Shown: positions 18,332 through 28,588, numbered from the stretch's first letter. The stretch is DNA of 64,000 nucleotides from Planctomycetota bacterium (GCA_016713175.1 JADJPQ010000015.1:43953-107952); one strand, 5' to 3'. The notes: a model not told the origin generated them from the sequence alone. Program-made: numbers and translations.

Positions 18332-21300
18332 CTATTTGGCCGGCAGCCGCCAGGTCAGCAACAGGCGCGGCGCTTCGGCGGCCAGGCCGTTGAACGAACG
18401 TGCCGTGCGCGTGCCGGTGCCGTCGATCAGCAGCAGGACGCGGTTGCCTTGTCGCCAGCCGGGTCGCTGCAGCAGCGGTTGCAGGACGTCCTTGCAGTCG
18501 ACCGACTGCGGCGCCAAACCACTGGCCGGCCAGCCCGCCGGCGTCCACACCACCTGCTCGGGACCGCGGGTCCGACTGGACAGTTCGAACGGGACTCCGG
18601 TCAAGACGGCGGCGTCATCGGTCGCTTCGGCGTGGATCACCAGCCTCGATTGCAGGACCTGCGGCGCCGTGCTGTGGAACTGCAGTCGCGCGCTCTCGAG
18701 CGTCGCGCCGGGTGGGATCGGCAGCGCCCACCGCAGGCCGATCAGTCGCGGCACGCCGCCCTCGGCGCCCAGCCGCAGGTTCGGGTTGCCCCGATCGACG
18801 GCGCCGCTGGCCAGCGTCTCGGTGGCGTCATCGGCGGAAGTGGTGACCGCGAGGCTCGTGGAGTTCGGCGCTGGCGGCTGCCACGCGATGGTCAGCAACG
18901 CCGCAGTGCGGCCGTTGCCGTCCCAGGCGACCGCGCGGCGCTGGCCGGTGCCGGCGAACATGAACACCAGCGAGCGGGTCCACTTGCCCGCGCTCACGAT
19001 CGGCGCCAACAGCGCGGCCAGGTCCGGCGTGCGCTGCTCCTGGCCCGAGGCACCGAGCGTCCAGGCACCGGGAGCCCACGGAATCGGTGCGCTGTTCGGC
19101 CGTTGGTCGATGTTGCCGATCGTCGCGCGCAGCGGCGCGGTCCAGGCCGCGGGTTCGACGGTGATGTCGAACGCGGCCGGGTCGCCGTGGTCGGCGGCGG
19201 CGGTGAACTCGATCCAGGCGTTCTGCACCTGCGCGCCCGGCGGCACCGTCAGGTTCGCGAACCGCAGCGCGGTGGCCCATGGCGTGCCATCATCGCCGAG
19301 CACCAGTTGGCGGCTGCTCAGGTCAGCGGGCGTTGCCGCACCGACCGGTTCCTGGGCATCGCCGTCCGTGGCGCCGATCCGGAACTTGCTGATCTGGTTG
19401 GTCGCCACGGTGAACGAAGTGCCGCGCGAGGTGCTCGACGTGCCGTCGGCAGCGATCGCCAGCGCGCAGGCGGTGTGGTAGCCCGGGGTCGGCGTGCTCC
19501 ACGTGACCGCGTACGGTGGATTGACCGCGCTGCCGACCAGCACGCCGTCGATGTAGTACTCGACCCGCCACACCGGCCCGGTCTGGATCGCCGAGAACTG
19601 CACGGGCGCGCCGACGGCGACCACATCATCCGGTTGCGGAGACGTCAGCAGCACTGACGTGGTCGCTGTCGAGGTGTCGGGGAACAGGAACACCCGTGCC
19701 GTCGTGGCCAGACCGGCGGGGTCGGTGACCGTCAGTTCGATCCGCCAGGCATAGAACTCGTCGTCGTGGGGCGTCGGCGTCAACAGCGTCGTGGTCACCG
19801 GGTTGTTGTCGTCGGGCTCGGGGTGCTCGTGGTTGTGGTGCAGCAACGTCGTCCGCCACGCGTAGGTGCACGCCGACGCCGGACTCTCGGCGTCGAACAC
19901 GTCGGCGACCAGCGGCACCGTCGTCGGATTGGCGCGGTCATACGTGTCGCCGTCCTGGATGCTGGTGATCGTGACCCGCGGTGGCGTGTTGTCGAGCCAG
20001 ATCGGCACGTCGGTCGTCGCCGCCACGCCGGTGCTGTCGGTGACGGTCAGATGCACGTGCTGCAGGCTCGGCGTGCCGGGGCCGGTCAGCTTGTGGCTCA
20101 GTTGCGGTGCGGTCGAACTGCGGCCGTGACCGAGGTCCCAGCGGAACGAGATCGGTTGGCCCTCGGGGTCGTACGACTCGCGCGCATCGAGCTGCACCTC
20201 CAGCGTGCTGGGGCCGTAGCGGACATCGGTGGTCGCGATCGGGATCGGCGGCGGTTGCGGCACCCAGCGGATCTGCCGGATCGAGTTCTGCCGGTAGGCG
20301 ACATAGCAGAGCGAATGATCGTGCGGGTGCTCGGCCAGCATCAGCGGCGAATCGACCGTCGCGAAGTGGTGGATGCCGAGCAGCTGATCCTGGGTGTCGA
20401 ACTCGAAGCGCTTGATCCAGCCGCCGCCGAAATCGGCGTGGTAGTAGCTCGGCGGGATGCCGGGGAACGTCTGGCCGCTGTGCCAGCAGCCGGCCATCGA
20501 CGCGTTGCCGACGAACGGCGTGCCGGTGACGCCGGCCGGCGCCGTGCCGATGGTGGCGAAGGTCGGATCGATGCCGAGGAACACCGGCACTCGCGCATCG
20601 ACCTGGTGGTGGTGCCAGTCGGCGACCGGCATCTGGTGCACGAACGTCGGCGTGCCGGCGGCGATGCCGACGAGCGGGTCGCACGGGTTGGGGAAGAACG
20701 GTACCGCGGTCGTCGCCTGGCGCAGCAGATCCTGGAAGCGGAAGTGCGACTGTGTGCAGTTGCCGCCGAACAGGGGATTCGGCGCGTGCGGATTGGCCAG
20801 CAGATCGCCGGTGAACCCGGCGTTGGCGGCAAGGCCCTCGAACATCGGCCAGCCGAGGTTCTGCCCCGGCCCGGTGATGCGGGAGACCTCTTCGTAGGTG
20901 CTGGCGCCGACGTCGCCGATCCACAGTTCGCCCGGTTGGCCGGCCAGTGGATCGGTGGAACCGGTGCCGGGACGGATCGCCATCCGGCACGGGTTGCGCA
21001 GGCCGAGCGCCCAGACCCGCGACCGCGACGAACGCGGCTGCAGCGGGTCGAAGAACGGATTGCTCGGCACGCCGTCGCCGGTCTGCCGGTCGAGCCGCAG
21101 CACCTTGCCGGCCAGCGACTCGAGCATCTGTGCGCGGAAGGCGCCGATGTTCTCATCGGGCCGCAGGATGCCGTCCGCCAGGCCCTGCGCGAACATCGTC
21201 GTCGGGTCGCTGCCGATGTCGCGGCCAAGGAACCCGGCGCCGTCGCCGGTCGCCACCAGCAGCGTGCCGTCGCGCCCGAACAGGATGCTGCAGGCACCGT

Positions 21301-21808
21301 GCGAGAAGTACGTCGAGGGCACGCCGGTGCTGGCACTCTCACCGAGCAGCACGTGGCGGCTGCCGGGTACGACGCTGCGGAAGTCGTTGCTGGCGTCGGC
21401 GGTGAACCGGGTCACGCGGACGATCGTCGCGGTGAAGTAATCGTCGGCGAGCGGGTCGTAGGCCGGGGTGCCGTAGTGCAGCAGGTGGTGCCGATCGACG
21501 ATGTAGGCGCAGTAGAAGTGGCCGTTGTTGTCGAAGTCGGGATCCTGGGCGACGCCGAGCATGCCGAAGTCGCGCCAGTTGCCGACCTCCTCGCGGATGT
21601 CGAGCAGCGGCTGGGTCACGCGGGCGCCGTGATCGACGATCTTGATCAGGCCGCTGCGTTCCCAGACCCACATGCGTTCATGGCCGGTGAACAGGAAGCC
21701 CACCGGCAAGACGAAGCCGTCGACCAGCTTTTCGTCGACGAAACGCTGGGCGGGCAGGATGGACAGGGACAGAGCGACCAACAGCAGACGGGAAAGGAGT
21801 CGGCGCAT
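18332..21808 (-). CDS. Large secreted glucose/sorbosone dehydrogenase-type protein with PKD, Ig-like and DNRLRE-like modules
   Basis: The 1158-residue protein has a signal peptide (about 1-20). Residues about 25-490 resemble the PQQ-type glucose/sorbosone dehydrogenase beta-propeller (GMLGVAQDPDFDNNG, LLVATGDGAG, ALGLRNPCRMAI, ELWIGDVG). A PKD-like domain follows (YDPEGQPISFRWDLGHG), then Ig-like domains with an EYYIDGVLVG segment (about 700-770). Last come two related 180-residue halves that look like DNRLRE modules (AVQNAW-type strands ending IEFTAAAD and LQFHSTAP). Such proteins may oxidise sugars at the cell surface, or the propeller may only bind. The C-terminal modules suggest attachment to polysaccharide or surface. 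Confidence 0.8.
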   Translation of the reverse strand: MRRLLSRLLLVALSLSILPAQRFVDEKLVDGFVLPVGFLFTGHERMWVWERSGLIKIVDHGARVTQPLLDIREEVGNWRDFGMLGVAQDPDFDNNGHFYCAYIVDRHHLLHYGTPAYDPLADDYFTATIVRVTRFTADASNDFRSVVPGSRHVLLGESASTGVPSTYFSHGACSILFGRDGTLLVATGDGAGFLGRDIGSDPTTMFAQGLADGILRPDENIGAFRAQMLESLAGKVLRLDRQTGDGVPSNPFFDPLQPRSSRSRVWALGLRNPCRMAIRPGTGSTDPLAGQPGELWIGDVGASTYEEVSRITGPGQNLGWPMFEGLAANAGFTGDLLANPHAPNPLFGGNCTQSHFRFQDLLRQATTAVPFFPNPCDPLVGIAAGTPTFVHQMPVADWHHHQVDARVPVFLGIDPTFATIGTAPAGVTGTPFVGNASMAGCWHSGQTFPGIPPSYYHADFGGGWIKRFEFDTQDQLLGIHHFATVDSPLMLAEHPHDHSLCYVAYRQNSIRQIRWVPQPPPIPIATTDVRYGPSTLEVQLDARESYDPEGQPISFRWDLGHGRSSTAPQLSHKLTGPGTPSLQHVHLTVTDSTGVAATTDVPIWLDNTPPRVTITSIQDGDTYDRANPTTVPLVADVFDAESPASACTYAWRTTLLHHNHEHPEPDDNNPVTTTLLTPTPHDDEFYAWRIELTVTDPAGLATTARVFLFPDTSTATTSVLLTSPQPDDVVAVGAPVQFSAIQTGPVWRVEYYIDGVLVGSAVNPPYAVTWSTPTPGYHTACALAIAADGTSSTSRGTSFTVATNQISKFRIGATDGDAQEPVGAATPADLSSRQLVLGDDGTPWATALRFANLTVPPGAQVQNAWIEFTAAADHGDPAAFDITVEPAAWTAPLRATIGNIDQRPNSAPIPWAPGAWTLGASGQEQRTPDLAALLAPIVSAGKWTRSLVFMFAGTGQRRAVAWDGNGRTAALLTIAWQPPAPNSTSLAVTTSADDATETLASGAVDRGNPNLRLGAEGGVPRLIGLRWALPIPPGATLESARLQFHSTAPQVLQSRLVIHAEATDDAAVLTGVPFELSSRTRGPEQVVWTPAGWPASGLAPQSVDCKDVLQPLLQRPGWRQGNRVLLLIDGTGTRTARSFNGLAAEAPRLLLTWRLPAK

Positions 21809-21945
21809 CGGGTGCAGTTCGGAGTCTGGGCTCTCCAGTAACGCTGACGGCTATTGGACGTGACGGCCGCCATTCCGCAAGCCCGGGAGTGCAATGTCGT
21901 CGGGTTCCCCGTTCGATTTGATTGCGGCGACCCGCATTGGCGCCA

Positions 21946-24735
21946 TTACTTGCGGGCGTCTACGGGTGCGGTCGTGGCGCCGGTCTGGTGCAGGCGCGCG
22001 CAGGCATCGCGGGCGGCGTGGGCGATGTCGGTGTCGGCGTCGGTGGTCCAGTCGATCAGGAACGGCAGGGTCTCCGCGGCCTGCAGGATGGCAAGCGAAC
22101 GGATCGCCAGCAGGCGTTGTGCTTTCGGGTTGGCGGGTTGTGCTTGCGCGACCAGCTTGCTGGCGGCGTGTTCGCGAGTCACGGTCGGGCCGGTGGTGGT
22201 CTGTTGCCAGTGGGCGACCTGGTCCTGGTAGAAGCGGATCTGCTCGAGGGCTCTGGTGGCCGCTTCCCGAACCTCGGGAGTCGGATCGCGGAGCGTCGCG
22301 AGCAATGGGGCCACGGACTCGCGCGACAGCAGGCGGCCGAGTGTCTGGCAGGCGCCGATGCGATTGCTCTGCATTGGTGATCGCAGCAGCTTCTCGATGG
22401 CGGTCTGCACGGCAGGTTCGACCGTTGAAGGCAAGCGAGCGAGAACGTCCACCAGGTGCACCTCGGCATGACCGAGCATCGTGACCCAGTCGTCGGTGGA
22501 CAGCGGGACATCGGCGCGGAGGAAGCGCGCCAGGAACACGGCTTGTTGCGACGTCGAGTCGGCGATCTGGCGGAGGTCGACGGCCTGGTCGCGCACGAAC
22601 TCATCGGACAGCATGACGAGGATCGACTCTGGTCGCTTCGCGGACAATGCCGCGCGCAGCGCTGCTGCAAGTTGTTCATCGTGCGTCAGTTGGTCGGCCG
22701 TCAGTCTCTGGAGGCAGGACCCGACGGCAGGCAACCGCTCCAAGAACGAGTCCTCGGCGGTCGGCAGCACTTCGAGCAGTGCGCGGGTCGCGACCACGGG
22801 AATCCCCGAGCCGCTCCATGAGGACATGTCGTTCAAGTAGCGCGAGCGAGCCGGTTCGTCGGCAAGGACCGTCCGCCAGGCTGCGGCGAGCTCGGCATCC
22901 GAGTAGCCACTCCAGCGGCGCGGCTGCCGGGAAGGCTCGTCTGACAGACAAAGCAGTCCAGGTGGGGCTGCTCCTGCCGGGTGGCTCGTGGCGTGGCCCA
23001 ACCCCATGGCCACCGAACGGGCGAGGAGTGGCAAGACCCCGGTGTCACCGCGGCGGGTCAACTCCGCCAGCGCCAAGGCCCGCATCTCGGCTGTGCCGGT
23101 GTCTGCCACGAGCATGCGCCGCAACTCCGCAAGCGCGGGTTCGCCGACGCCGTCGAACGACAACTGTACCAGCGCCTGGACCAGTGGACCGTGCAGCCCT
23201 TTGCCCAGACCGGGAGTCACCTCGGCCAGCCAGGCTGCGGCATCGGGTGACTTGGACTTGCCAGCGAGCTGTAACAGACCCAGCGCGACGTTCAGACTCG
23301 CCGCGTCGGGCCACAACTCACGGATCGCCGGCATGATCTCGGCCGGTACCTCGGAGCGGACCAAGTAACCCACGACCCGGGCAGGGTCGTGGACCTGCGG
23401 CAGGCGCCGCAGCAGTTCGACCCGCTCCGCGGAAGTCGCCAGTGGGACGGCACGGAGCCAGTTGGCGGAACCGTGCCTGCCGTACTCGGGCAGCAGGTCG
23501 AGCAGCAGACCGAAGCTCCTCGTCCACTGCGGCACGTGGTCCCCTAGCAGGTACTGGACCAGGTTGTGTCGGCTGTCGCGTTGCTGATTGGTCGACAGCG
23601 CCTTGCCGGCCGCATGCAGTAGCGCGAACTCGGCGTCATCCAATGGCCTCCCCGACCTGCCGCTTGACCAATCCGAATACGGCGGCGCCGACACCAGATT
23701 CCGCAACACCAGCGTGACACCTTCCCGGAGATCGGACCGCCAGATCGCTTCGGTCAGGCCCCACGCTTCGCGATGCACATCCTCGTCGCGGTCGTTCATC
23801 CCGCGATCCAGGAACGGCGCCAGGTCCTGCAGCCACGCTGCCTTGGCAGCGGCGTCGCCTTTCAGGAACCGTACCTTGGCGCCAGAGTAGCCGGCGGCCC
23901 GGGCGGGCGCTGGTTCCGCTCGCAGCAGGTCGAGCACGACTTCCTTCGGCAGCTCGCCGGCAATCGGACGCGCCGCGCGCGCCACGTTGCCGTCCGGATC
24001 GGCGTCGTGCAGGAACCTCACGGCCAGCGGCTGCATGTCGGCCGCGATGTTCCGCAAAGGGACCATCAATTCGCGGAGCGCCCTGTTCTCATGCGCGAGC
24101 ACGGTCTCGAAGTAGTCCTTCGCGGGTGGCGTGCCGACTTGCCACAGTTCAGCGACCAGCGCGATCTCGATCTTGGCGAAGTTCGGCAGGTCCTGCGGTG
24201 CCAACGCCCTGGTCGCGTCTGTCAGCGTGGGCCACGATCCGCGAAGTCGCTCCGCCAGGGCCTTTGCCGCGGGCTCACCGAGTGTGCGCAGCGACCTGGA
24301 CGTTCGCCACCATGCTTCGTTCCGCGCTGGCGATTCGTCCTTGCCGACGATGATCAGGCCGAGTCGCTGAACCAGTTCCTCCGCCTGCCGACGCAACTCG
24401 GCCTGCCGCGTCGGGTCCCACTTGCCATCGAGCACCGCCTGCGCCGCGGCCGCCGCCTGCGCATCGCCCTTGGCGATCACGTGCTCCAGGAACGGCCGCG
24501 CCTCGTCCTTCCGATCGAGCGACCACAGCAATCGCCCCAGCCGCAGATTGGCGCCGTTCGCCACCGTCGGTGGCAGATCCGCCATTGCCAACAACTCGCG
24601 CCACGCCGTCTCCGCGGCCCGCAGGTCGCCCTCCTTCTCTTCGATCAACCGCGCGCGTTCGAACGCCCGTTCGGGGCTCTGACTCGACACCTGGCCCAGA
24701 CTCAGCAGGGCCACCAGCAGTGGGATTGTCTTCAT
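21946..24735 (-). CDS. Secreted HEAT-repeat protein
   Basis: The 929-residue protein starts with a short signal peptide (about 1-18). An N-terminal helical region contains a TPR-like pair (RAAETAWRELLAM, then RLLWSLDRKDEARPFLEHVI), followed by many degenerate helical hairpins. Clear HEAT repeats appear at the C-terminus (SVAPLLATLRDPTPEVREAATRALEQI). No enzymatic motif is visible. It is probably a periplasmic or surface scaffold. It lies 76 bp after the response-regulator gene and could be expressed with that two-component system. Base composition is a little less GC-biased at third positions than in its neighbours. Confidence 0.7.
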   Translation of the reverse strand: MKTIPLLVALLSLGQVSSQSPERAFERARLIEEKEGDLRAAETAWRELLAMADLPPTVANGANLRLGRLLWSLDRKDEARPFLEHVIAKGDAQAAAAAQAVLDGKWDPTRQAELRRQAEELVQRLGLIIVGKDESPARNEAWWRTSRSLRTLGEPAAKALAERLRGSWPTLTDATRALAPQDLPNFAKIEIALVAELWQVGTPPAKDYFETVLAHENRALRELMVPLRNIAADMQPLAVRFLHDADPDGNVARAARPIAGELPKEVVLDLLRAEPAPARAAGYSGAKVRFLKGDAAAKAAWLQDLAPFLDRGMNDRDEDVHREAWGLTEAIWRSDLREGVTLVLRNLVSAPPYSDWSSGRSGRPLDDAEFALLHAAGKALSTNQQRDSRHNLVQYLLGDHVPQWTRSFGLLLDLLPEYGRHGSANWLRAVPLATSAERVELLRRLPQVHDPARVVGYLVRSEVPAEIMPAIRELWPDAASLNVALGLLQLAGKSKSPDAAAWLAEVTPGLGKGLHGPLVQALVQLSFDGVGEPALAELRRMLVADTGTAEMRALALAELTRRGDTGVLPLLARSVAMGLGHATSHPAGAAPPGLLCLSDEPSRQPRRWSGYSDAELAAAWRTVLADEPARSRYLNDMSSWSGSGIPVVATRALLEVLPTAEDSFLERLPAVGSCLQRLTADQLTHDEQLAAALRAALSAKRPESILVMLSDEFVRDQAVDLRQIADSTSQQAVFLARFLRADVPLSTDDWVTMLGHAEVHLVDVLARLPSTVEPAVQTAIEKLLRSPMQSNRIGACQTLGRLLSRESVAPLLATLRDPTPEVREAATRALEQIRFYQDQVAHWQQTTTGPTVTREHAASKLVAQAQPANPKAQRLLAIRSLAILQAAETLPFLIDWTTDADTDIAHAARDACARLHQTGATTAPVDARK

Positions 24736-24811
24736 GCGTCCATCCGACCGGCCGAGGCAGCACGCCATGTCGCCATGTCGTCGATTCGATGTCGTGGATT
24801 CGTCAAGGTCG

Positions 24812-25504
24812 TCACGGTTCCTCCAGTGCCAGCCGATAGCCGACGCCATGCACGGTCAACAGATGCCGCGGCCGCCTCGGATCGCGTTCGAGCTTCTGCC
24901 GCAGGTGCAGCAGGTGCGTGTCGATCGTCCGATCGCCGATCGTTGCCGAACCCCAGACGTGCTGCAGGAACTGCGACCGCTCGACGACTCGTCCGCGCTG
25001 TTGCCACAACAGTGAAAGCATCGCCCTCTCGGTCGGCGACAGCCGCACGGTGCTGCCCGCGCGTGTGAGCGCATACGCATCGAGATCGACCTCGACCGCG
25101 CCGATCCGGAACCGCCCGCTCGCCGTCGCTGGCCGCCGTTCGACGCGTCGCAGCAGCACCTTGACCCGCGCCCGCAGTTCGCGCAGCGAGAACGGCTTGG
25201 TGACGTAGTCGTCGGCGCCGAGTTCGAGGCCGAGCACGCGATCGGCTTCGGCGGCGCGCGCGGTCAGCAGCAGCACCGGCGTGCCCTGGTCGCGCCGTCG
25301 CAGCGCCTGCAGGATCTCGAGCCCACTGGGCCCTGGCAGCATCACATCGAGCACCAGCAGGTCGAACGTCCGCTCGCGCAGCACCGCCTGGGCTTCGTCG
25401 CCGTCGCTGGCGACGGTGACCGTGTGGCCATCGTGTTGCAGCGCATCGTGCAGCACCGTGCGCAGCGCCAGGTCGTCCTCGACGAGCAGGATCTGCACGC
25501 TCAC
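24812..25504 (-). CDS. OmpR/PhoB-family response regulator
   Basis: The 230-residue protein has a receiver domain (acidic pair Asp10-Asp11, phospho-acceptor Asp53 in LLVLDVMLPG, Lys103 in YVTKPF) and a C-terminal winged helix-turn-helix DNA-binding domain ending in HLLTVHGVGYRL. It should be phosphorylated by the kinase encoded immediately upstream. The GTG at 25504 overlaps the kinase stop codon (GTGA), which indicates translational coupling. Confidence 0.93.
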   Translation of the reverse strand: MSVQILLVEDDLALRTVLHDALQHDGHTVTVASDGDEAQAVLRERTFDLLVLDVMLPGPSGLEILQALRRRDQGTPVLLLTARAAEADRVLGLELGADDYVTKPFSLRELRARVKVLLRRVERRPATASGRFRIGAVEVDLDAYALTRAGSTVRLSPTERAMLSLLWQQRGRVVERSQFLQHVWGSATIGDRTIDTHLLHLRQKLERDPRRPRHLLTVHGVGYRLALEEP

Positions 25505-27303
25505 GCCGGGTCCTCCGGCGGGCAAACAGGCAACGTCAACACGAACTCGGCGCCGGCGCCGCCGTCCATCGGCGCCCGGCACGAAAGCTCGCCATCATGG
25601 CCGCGAACGATCTGGCGGGCGAGGTGCAGGCCGATGCCGACGCCGGGGATCGAGCCGTGCCGATGCGCACTGCCGCGCTGGAAGCGGGTGAAGATCGAAT
25701 CCCGTTCGGCGGCGGGCACGCCCATGCCGAAGTCGCGAACGATGATCGTCGCGACCTCGCCGGCCGCAGTCATCGTCACGAGGAGCCGCCGGCCGCCGCC
25801 GGCGTATTTGCTCGCATTGTCGAGCAGGTTGGCGATCGCCTGGGTGATCGCCAGGCCATCGACGGCCGCGAACGCAGCCACCGGCGCCGCCAGTTCGACC
25901 TTCATCCCGGCGCGCTCGGCCAGCGGCACGAACGAGGCCACGGTTTCGCGCAGCAGCGGCACCAGGTCCATCGGTCGGCGATCGAGCCGTCGCTCGCCGC
26001 GTTCGCGCTGACCGAGGTCGAGCACGTTCTCGACCAGCATCTGCAGCCGCGCACTCTCGCCGCCCAGCAGCGCGACGTAGTCGCGGGCCCGCGTCGCCGA
26101 GGCCTCATCGTTGCCGAGGACCTCGGCGATCAACCGGATCGACGCCACCGGGGTCTTCAGTTCGTGCGTGACCACGGTCAGGAACTCGGCTTCGGCGGCG
26201 ACGGCGGCGGCATGGCGACGCAGGCCGCGCCAACTGAGCCACGCACTGCCGGCGCACAGCGCGATCAGCAGCGTCGCCGCTGACCAGGCGATCGCCGGCC
26301 TGGCGAGCAGCGGCAGCGGTGGCGCCGTCGCGGGTCGGACGGTCAGCCCGTCGACGACGATCGCCGCATCGACTGCGCCGCTGTCGCCGCCGACGTAGCC
26401 GCGCCAATCCGGATCGGCGGCCAGCGCCGCGTGCAGCAGCGGAATCAGTGCGCCTTCGCCGTGCTGCGGGAACCACAGCAGCAGCTCGTCGCCAAGACGG
26501 GTCATCTGCGCGTCGGTCCGATCCCGTTCGATCCGGGCGTCGACGCGCAGCAACCGTTCGCGCCAGGCGTTGGCTGCCCTCGCCGCGGTCGCCAGTTCGT
26601 CGACGTCGAGACCGCGTTCGGTCATTCGGGCGAACACCGGCGCCAGTTCGCCTGCCGGCAACGCAGTCAGCGAAGCCGTGAGCTCTGCCGGTACTTCGTT
26701 GCCGAGAGCGGCGCCGAGGAGGGTGGATACGATCAGCAGTTCGCCAAGGCATGGATCGGCGAAGGCGCTGACTGCCGACAAGGACAGCATCCGGGTGCAG
26801 TGCTGCCAGGCTTCGGTGGCGCGGGGCGGGTCGTCGCTGCGCAGCAGCGTCCAACCCGCGGCGACGGCAAGCGGAAGTCGTTCGGGGGCGTCGGTTGCGA
26901 GCTCCGCCACCGCCGACTCGAGCAGGGCGACCGCTGCCGCGTGCTGCCCGCTGGCCTCGAGACTCTGCGCGCGGCGCACCTGCGCCGCCACGGTCGCCGG
27001 CACCGGACTCGGCGATCGCGGGTGCAGCCAACCGAGCGCGTCCGGCACGACAAGCTTGCCGTTGCGGAGGGTGAACCGTTCTGCCGGCGGGAAGATCGTC
27101 AGCACCTCCGGCGAAGCCAGGCGGCGCTGCAGTTCGCGCGCACGGCCCTGGGCGACCGCGATTGCGGCGCCGCGGGCCCGTTCGACGGCATCGGCGGTGG
27201 CGGTGGACAACGCGTGGCCGACGAGCAGCACCAGGGCCGCACCCGAGGCGAGCGCGAGCATCGGCAACCAGCGGTGGTGGGGGCGGGACGGGGCGATGAC
27301 CAC
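25501..27303 (-). CDS. Membrane sensor histidine kinase with large extracytoplasmic region
   Basis: The 600-residue protein has membrane helices at about 13-35 and 335-353, enclosing a 300-residue helical, Ala-rich sensor region of no family I recognise. The cytoplasmic part has the H box THELKTPVASIRL with phospho-acceptor His380, the N box NLLDNASKYA, and G boxes DFGMGV and GVGIGLHL of the HATPase domain. There is no clear HAMP domain. It overlaps the response regulator by 4 bases, forming a two-component operon. The start is probably a GTG at 27303. Confidence 0.9.
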   Translation of the reverse strand: MVIAPSRPHHRWLPMLALASGAALVLLVGHALSTATADAVERARGAAIAVAQGRARELQRRLASPEVLTIFPPAERFTLRNGKLVVPDALGWLHPRSPSPVPATVAAQVRRAQSLEASGQHAAAVALLESAVAELATDAPERLPLAVAAGWTLLRSDDPPRATEAWQHCTRMLSLSAVSAFADPCLGELLIVSTLLGAALGNEVPAELTASLTALPAGELAPVFARMTERGLDVDELATAARAANAWRERLLRVDARIERDRTDAQMTRLGDELLLWFPQHGEGALIPLLHAALAADPDWRGYVGGDSGAVDAAIVVDGLTVRPATAPPLPLLARPAIAWSAATLLIALCAGSAWLSWRGLRRHAAAVAAEAEFLTVVTHELKTPVASIRLIAEVLGNDEASATRARDYVALLGGESARLQMLVENVLDLGQRERGERRLDRRPMDLVPLLRETVASFVPLAERAGMKVELAAPVAAFAAVDGLAITQAIANLLDNASKYAGGGRRLLVTMTAAGEVATIIVRDFGMGVPAAERDSIFTRFQRGSAHRHGSIPGVGIGLHLARQIVRGHDGELSCRAPMDGGAGAEFVLTLPVCPPEDPA

Positions 27304-27431
27304 GCAGGGTAGTCCGGGCGATCCGGACAGATGTCAAGGAGACGTCGCGGTCGGATGGGACGGGTAGCGCGTCGGGACATTCCCGTGGGTCGTCGGTGAT
27401 CACCCGGCGTTGCCGTGTCGATAGCACCGCC

Positions 27432-28136
27432 GTGTCGTCTGCCATCAGACCGCGTCGGTTCGCCGGTGCCGCACTCGCCGTTGCGATCGCGTTCACGGTG
27501 ATCCACTGCCTGTTCCAGCTGACCTGGACGATCCAGCGCCGCACGCCGATGGCGGTCAAGCAGTGGTTCGACCTGCGCCACGACTACAGTCTGCCGTCGT
27601 GGTTCGGATTCTGTTGCTTCGGCGCCGCCGGTCTCTCGTGCGCGCGGTGGGGCTGGTGCGCCCGCGCGACCGGTCCGCTGCTGACCGGGGCGCTGTTCGT
27701 GTTCCTGATGGTCGACGATCTGCTGATGCTGCACGAACGCCTGGGCGGTCTCGCCGCCGACGCTCTGCGCGGCACCGGGATGTACGCGTGGGTGATCGTG
27801 ATCGGCGTGCCGCTGGGTGCCGCCGGCCTCCTGGCGTGGCGCAGTTGCTGGCGGGCGCTGGCGGGCGATCGCGTGGGCCAGCTGCGGCTGCTGCTCGGGT
27901 TCGCGGCGCTCGGCGGGTCGATGGGCATCGAGGCGTTCGAGCAGCGGATTGGCCGCTCGGGGTTGCAGTGGCGGCAGTTCGATCTGCTGCTGTACACGCA
28001 GGTGGTCGAGGAGTTCCTGGAGTTCGTCGGCCCGATCCTGGTCGCGTGGTCGGCGGCTGTGGCCACGGCGAACGTGGGGCGGCCGGTGGTCGCGGGGCCG
28101 GGAACGCAATCGGTGCGAACCGGACTCAGCGCCTGA
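27432..28136 (+). CDS. Six-TM membrane protein with intramembrane DD..HE motif, unknown function
   Basis: About 234 residues with six likely membrane helices. Polar residues inside or at the ends of helices recur: MVDDLLMLHERLG in helix 3, MGIEAFEQRIG in helix 5 and VVEEFLEFVGP in helix 6. This pattern of Asp, His and Glu suggests a metal site or proton path, but I know no named family for it. The start is uncertain: a GTG at 27432 is used here, and a GTG at 27396 is also in frame. It is divergent from the sensor kinase and convergent with the next small membrane gene. Confidence 0.6.
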   Translation: MSSAIRPRRFAGAALAVAIAFTVIHCLFQLTWTIQRRTPMAVKQWFDLRHDYSLPSWFGFCCFGAAGLSCARWGWCARATGPLLTGALFVFLMVDDLLMLHERLGGLAADALRGTGMYAWVIVIGVPLGAAGLLAWRSCWRALAGDRVGQLRLLLGFAALGGSMGIEAFEQRIGRSGLQWRQFDLLLYTQVVEEFLEFVGPILVAWSAAVATANVGRPVVAGPGTQSVRTGLSA

Positions 28137-28143
28137 CCGGCGT

Positions 28144-28536
28144 TCACGCGGGGCCGATCGACAGCACGACGATCGGCAGCACGGCAGCGGCGAGCGTTCC
28201 CAGCACCGCCACCAAGGCGAGCGCCAGGCGCCCGCCGGCACGCGGCAGGCCGAGGCGGCTGGTCAACGAGACGACCGCGATCACGTCGCCGAGGCTCGCC
28301 GGCAGCATCAATGCAATGCCGGTGGAACGTTGGCCGGACAGCCACCAGTACGGTCCGAGCAGCAGTCCGCCGTGCAGCAGCAGGCACAGAATCGTCGCCG
28401 CGACCAGGAGCGGCGAGGTCTTGCGGGCGCCGAAGCCGCGACCAATCGCGTGCACGAAGAAGCCGGCGGCGAGCACGATGACGAAGGTCCAGGTGGCGGC
28501 GGTCCACAGGATCGTCAGGGCGAGTGCTCCCGGCAT
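28144..28536 (-). CDS. Small four-TM membrane protein
   Basis: The 130-residue protein has four hydrophobic helices (about 3-28, 40-62, 75-95, 103-128) and no recognisable domain. Function unknown. The ATG at 28536 begins a clean hydrophobic helix. It follows the KptA-like remnant on the same strand. Confidence 0.55.
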   Translation of the reverse strand: MPGALALTILWTAATWTFVIVLAAGFFVHAIGRGFGARKTSPLLVAATILCLLLHGGLLLGPYWWLSGQRSTGIALMLPASLGDVIAVVSLTSRLGLPRAGGRLALALVAVLGTLAAAVLPIVVLSIGPA

Positions 28537-28588
28537 CGCCGCCAGCGTAGGAACGCACCGCGGCGACGGCAAACAAGCGTGCGTGCCT

